Position numbers and translations under genes: made by a program. Below are positions 5,255 to 8,062 of a stretch of 8,062 nt of DNA, in pieces. The notes under the pieces were generated by a model that had not been told where the DNA came from, ran no database searches, and saw only the letters and a list, made by a program, of their open reading frames with translations. Origin of the DNA: an uncultured Ruminococcus sp. (GTDB lineage Bacteria > Bacillota > Clostridia > Oscillospirales > Ruminococcaceae); assembly GCA_946540705.1 (NCBI GenBank), contig CAMNJD010000507.1, positions 1 through 8,062 of the forward strand, in the 5' to 3' direction. Positions within the stretch are counted from its first letter, which is position 1; each line of letters opens with the position of its first letter.

Positions 5255-6682
5255 CTATCCGGTGATGCTGACGGTGATATTTACCTTCGGCTGCGGGCTG
5301 ACCCACACCTCCGTGGCCGTTTCCGGCAGCGTGACCGTGAATGCCTGCGGGAAGGTGCCCTCCTGCGTGACGGAGATGTTCAGCGGGTTGATCGTCGCAT
5401 GCAGGTCAGCGGGGTCGATCTCCGAAAGTGCTTCGTTCGTGCCGACCAGCGTGATGATCGTGTTTCCTGCCGGTGAAAGCAGCGCGTATTTGTACTTCGA
5501 GGGGCCTGTCATGAACTGAATATCACTGTTCTTGATGACATAGGTCTTTGCGACCAGATCGGTCGAATCCAGCGTGACATAGACCGTTCCGAGCTCAGAG
5601 GCATCGGTATAGCCGTCCACCATCTTGATCGGCAGCTCGATCTGACTGTTGATTGAGAGCGAATACAGCGGGATTGTCGGCTCAATCGGCCACGATTCCA
5701 TGCTGTCCAGCTTTGCCTTATTGTCGGGGCTGCTGGTGCGGATTGTGATGGGGAGATTGTTGTCGCCGTAGCCCGGGAGCGTATATTCGCCGGTGGATGT
5801 TGTCAGGCGGATCCGTTCGAGGATCTTGGACTGATCGAAATTCGCCGGCACGTTGGAAAGCTCGATCGTAACCGGAAGCTCCTTGGTATAATAGACCGGG
5901 AGATTCACCGAAAAGCCCGTTGCCTGCACCTGAAATGCAGAAGCCGAAACGGAATTCCCCTCTGCATCCACCAGCTCATAGTGGTCGCAGTTGGTGTAGG
6001 TGTAGGTGTTGGAGATCTCGCCGCTGTCGTCGATCGTGACACGGATATGGTCTACCGTCGAGAGCTGCGCACTCGGACCGTAGATCTTCACGGAGGGCGG
6101 ATCGACTGTGATCCCCTCGGTGTCGATGACAACCTCCTCGTCATAGGTCAGGTTCGGGTAGCGTACATCCGCTGCAAGAACCGGAACCTCTACGGTCTTA
6201 TAGTGATCCATCGTGACCTCCATTGTGGTCTTGGAGATCGAATAATTCTCAAATTCCTTGCCGTTTGCGGCGCGGAGCCTGATCGGCAGTGTCTGTGCCC
6301 CGATCGTATCGGTCACGGTTGAATCAAAGTCCACATATGCCACGACATCATTCCGCGTCAGGCCGCCGATCGAGGTTCTGGAGCCTCTGATCGTGCAGTT
6401 GACGGTGAGCTTCTTGCCGTCGCTGCCCTTTTCAAAGTCGATGACGCTGAGGTCATATCCGGCAGCCTTTGTTCCGGCGGTATCGACCGTCACGGGGATA
6501 TTCGACAGCGAAACGGAGGTATCCGGGCTGATCTTCGCAGCGATATAGACCCAGAAGAAGAACGCGATCAGGAATGACAGAATCAGGTAAAAGAGGTCGG
6601 TGCGAGTCGGCTTGCGAAAGCGGAACCGCTTGAGGAATGTGCGTGCCGTGCCCTTCACGGCATCAGAATTGTGTTCCGCCAT
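5255..6682 (-). CDS. cdaR: YbbR-domain protein CdaR, regulator of diadenylate cyclase CdaA
   Basis: This 475-residue protein has a basic cytoplasmic N-terminus (about 1-29), one membrane segment (30-50, FYLILSFLIAFFFWVYIAAK) and a long extracytoplasmic part made of beta-rich YbbR repeats. The likely repeat boundaries are near 55-155, 160-260, 265-375 and 380-475. The signature pattern V-P-V after a short hydrophobic run recurs (VEVPVLA, NLPVYYT, ELPVTIE, ELPIKMV). CdaR proteins bind CdaA through the membrane region and modulate c-di-AMP synthesis. The ATG at 6682 has a full AAAGGAGGTGA site 5 bases upstream. The start lies inside the end of cdaA (20-bp overlap), which suggests translational coupling. 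glmM, usually the third gene, does not follow; a terminator starts 22 bases after the stop. Confidence 0.93.
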   Translation of the reverse strand: MAEHNSDAVKGTARTFLKRFRFRKPTRTDLFYLILSFLIAFFFWVYIAAKISPDTSVSLSNIPVTVDTAGTKAAGYDLSVIDFEKGSDGKKLTVNCTIRGSRTSIGGLTRNDVVAYVDFDSTVTDTIGAQTLPIRLRAANGKEFENYSISKTTMEVTMDHYKTVEVPVLAADVRYPNLTYDEEVVIDTEGITVDPPSVKIYGPSAQLSTVDHIRVTIDDSGEISNTYTYTNCDHYELVDAEGNSVSASAFQVQATGFSVNLPVYYTKELPVTIELSNVPANFDQSKILERIRLTTSTGEYTLPGYGDNNLPITIRTSSPDNKAKLDSMESWPIEPTIPLYSLSINSQIELPIKMVDGYTDASELGTVYVTLDSTDLVAKTYVIKNSDIQFMTGPSKYKYALLSPAGNTIITLVGTNEALSEIDPADLHATINPLNISVTQEGTFPQAFTVTLPETATEVWVSPQPKVNITVSITG

Positions 6683-7796
6683 CCGGCTCACCTCCTTTAT
6701 CTGATGCGGAGGCCGGCTGTCCGGAGCGCGCTGTCCGCTGTGCCGGATGCTCCGTGTGTTCTGCCTGATCGGGATGCTCTGCGAGTCTGTTTGTCCGGGC
6801 GCGGCGCCGTTCGGCGGGTGCATGCGTCCGTCTGCGGACTTGCCGTGTTCCTGCATCGTGCGGCTCTGCCGGATGAGCGCCGGCTGTACTGTATTCCTGA
6901 TCCTCTGAACCGTTCTCTGTCGGATCCGCGGCGGATTTCCGCTTTCGGCGGAAGGGCAGCAGACTGCCCGCATCGTCATTCTGCGGGAGCAGAGTCAGGC
7001 GCAGGAGGCGTTCGAGGGAGGCTTTGGTATAATTCCGCGTCAGGACACCGTCCTGTGCGACGGAGATCTGTCCGGTCTCCTCTGAGACAACGATGACGAG
7101 CGCATCGGAATTCTCGCTCATGCCGATCGCGGCACGGTGGCGCGAGCCGAGGTGCTTGTCGATGAGCTCCTCTTTCTGGGGCTTTGGCAGGAAGCACGCA
7201 GCGGCCCAGATGATGCCGTCGCGCATGATGACTGCGCCGTCGTGCAGAGGCGTCTTGTTATAGAAGATATTGCCGAACAGCTCGGTGCTGGGGAGCGCCT
7301 TCATCACAGTACCGTTCATGATCTGCTCGCCGAGCTTTGTGCCGCGTTCAATGACGATCAGCGCACCGGTTGTGGTTTTCGAGAGCTGTTCCGCCGATTC
7401 ACAGATAATCGGGATTGCGGTATTCCAGCGGCCGCTGACCTCCTCGCTGTCGCCGAGGGTAAAGAGCGGCAGCCGTGAGGTAGCCTGTCCGAATTTTTCA
7501 AGCGCACGCCGCAGCTCCGGCTGGAACAGTACGACGATCGCGAGCAGTCCGGAGCCCAGCACATTTTCGGTAATTTTATTGAGAGCTTTCAGCCCGGCAG
7601 CAAGGCTGACGAAATAAAACGCGATCAGCAGCGCGATACCCTTCATGAGCTGACCGGCTCTGGTTTCGCGGACAAACTTGAACAGGATATAGACAAGGTA
7701 GGTCAGCAGCGCGATATCGAGAAAATCGACAATGCTGATTGAATGCATAACATTCAGCAATGCGTGCCAGCCGTTCCGGAGCATTTCCATTAACAC
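6663..7796 (-). CDS. cdaA: Membrane-bound diadenylate cyclase CdaA
   Basis: This 377-residue protein converts two ATP to cyclic di-AMP, the second messenger that controls potassium and osmolyte balance and cell-wall homeostasis in Gram-positive bacteria. Three N-terminal membrane segments (about 24-41, 51-68 and 79-93) precede the cytoplasmic DAC domain. Its catalytic motifs are intact: HDGA at 185-188 and SRHRAAIG at 218-225, with SEETG at 238-242. The family normally ends near residue 275-290. Here about 95 more residues (283-377) form a Pro/Arg/His/Glu-rich, probably disordered tail with clusters such as FRRKRK and RRRTHAPAERRRAR. The start chosen is GTG at 7796, 10 bases from GGGAGG; ATG codons at 7790 and 7784 are further away. 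The gene overlaps cdaR by 20 bp. The enzyme call is firm; the tail is unexplained. Confidence 0.95.
   Translation of the reverse strand: MLMEMLRNGWHALLNVMHSISIVDFLDIALLTYLVYILFKFVRETRAGQLMKGIALLIAFYFVSLAAGLKALNKITENVLGSGLLAIVVLFQPELRRALEKFGQATSRLPLFTLGDSEEVSGRWNTAIPIICESAEQLSKTTTGALIVIERGTKLGEQIMNGTVMKALPSTELFGNIFYNKTPLHDGAVIMRDGIIWAAACFLPKPQKEELIDKHLGSRHRAAIGMSENSDALVIVVSEETGQISVAQDGVLTRNYTKASLERLLRLTLLPQNDDAGSLLPFRRKRKSAADPTENGSEDQEYSTAGAHPAEPHDAGTRQVRRRTHAPAERRRARTNRLAEHPDQAEHTEHPAQRTARSGQPASASDKGGEPDGGTQF
6688..6698 (-). promoter_or_regulatory. Full-length ribosome binding site of cdaR inside cdaA
   Basis: AAAGGAGGTGA on the minus strand, an extended match to the 16S anti-Shine-Dalgarno, 5 bases before the cdaR ATG. 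It lies within the last codons of cdaA and decides the cdaR start against a much longer open frame (to 6979) that overlaps cdaA. Confidence 0.9.
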
Positions 7797-7806
7797 GCGC
7801 CGATCG

Positions 7807-7812
7807 CCTCCC
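7807..7812 (-). promoter_or_regulatory. Ribosome binding site of cdaA
   Basis: GGGAGG on the minus strand lies 10 bases before the GTG at 7796 and 16 bases before the ATG at 7790. Spacing favours the GTG start, though not decisively. Confidence 0.6.
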
Positions 7813-7868
7813 CTCTGCCGTGCGGCGGCCGGTTCTCCGATACCGCCCGCAAAATCTCATACATTATT

Positions 7869-7897
7869 AGTATAACACATTTTTCGCAGGATTGCAA
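7869..7897 (-). promoter_or_regulatory. SigA promoter of cdaA-cdaR
   Basis: On the minus strand a -35 box TTGCAA (7897-7892) and a -10 box TATACT (7874-7869, 5 of 6 consensus) are separated by 17 bases, and TGT precedes the -10 as in extended -10 promoters. Transcription should start near 7862, leaving a leader of about 66 bases. A GC-rich imperfect hairpin (7822-7828 with 7843-7850) sits in that leader just ahead of the ribosome binding site. The -35 is identical to the one shared by tmcAL and ackA. Bases 7898-8062 upstream contain no gene I can support. Confidence 0.8.
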
Positions 7898-8062
7898 CCG
7901 TTCAGGCAAATTTTTCCTATGCAGAAAAATAAACGTCAAGACAAAGGATACAGAGAGGATGCATTATTATTTCACGTTCTGATTTGATTTGATGTATGCG
8001 GGGGATGAATGCACCCAATGGGTGTTAATTGTCAGATTTTTCTTGCTTCTCCCAACAGTCCG

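Noticed and set aside
6683..6979. An N-terminal extension of cdaR by 99 residues in an open frame inside cdaA.
   Set aside because: The added residues look like low-complexity mirror sequence, and a full ribosome binding site plus a family-like N-terminus support the start at 6682.
7992..8062. A rightward open frame of 23 codons running off the right edge.
   Set aside because: There is no ribosome binding site before its ATG, it is too short to judge, and no family is recognisable.
8025..8062. A leftward frame entering from the right edge and ending at TAA (last residues DCWEKQEKSDN).
   Set aside because: It could be the C-terminus of a gene upstream of cdaA, but eleven codons are not enough evidence. 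Another leftward frame there is also open for about 31 codons.

Overview
The window looks like ordinary chromosome from a fairly GC-rich Gram-positive anaerobe, most likely a Clostridia member related to Ruminococcus/Oscillospiraceae. That placement is inferred from three things: the gene set (TmcAL, acetate kinase, a CdaA/CdaR c-di-AMP module, a lipoprotein solute-binding protein), strong AGGAGG-type ribosome binding sites, and SigA-type promoters. Nothing in it requires a plasmid or phage origin. No rRNA, tRNA, CRISPR array, insertion sequence or integrase is visible.

Layout, left to right. Bases 1-92 are AT-rich and hold no gene I can support. tmcAL (tRNA-Met cytidine acetate ligase) reads leftward from 1283. 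ackA (acetate kinase) reads rightward from 1443. Their 159-bp intergenic region carries two face-to-face promoters that appear to share one palindromic -35 hexamer (TTGCAA), and the ackA leader begins with a strong stem-loop. After a 151-bp AT-rich gap come a cytidine deaminase gene with an unusual N-terminal extension (2794-3366) and, after a 153-bp region full of strong hairpins, an OppA/DppA-type lipoprotein (3520-5169) without its transporter. A long bidirectional terminator (5187-5232) separates this rightward block from the leftward cdaA-cdaR pair (7796 down to 5255). That pair encodes the membrane diadenylate cyclase and its YbbR-domain regulator. The genes overlap by 20 bp and are read from a good promoter near 7869-7897. 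The last ~165 bases hold no gene I can support.

How the genes relate. TmcAL activates acetate with ATP to acetylate the wobble cytidine of elongator tRNA-Met, while AckA interconverts acetate and acetyl phosphate, so the divergent pair shares a metabolite. Cdd salvages pyrimidines. The lipoprotein probably captures peptides or a similar solute outside the membrane. CdaA makes c-di-AMP and CdaR modulates it from the outer face of the membrane.

I found no clearly new multi-gene system. The most unusual points are the ~65-residue amphipathic/acidic N-terminus on the cytidine deaminase, the ~95-residue basic disordered tail on CdaA, the hairpin-packed cdd/lipoprotein gap, the overlapping divergent promoters, and the absence of glmM next to cdaA-cdaR.
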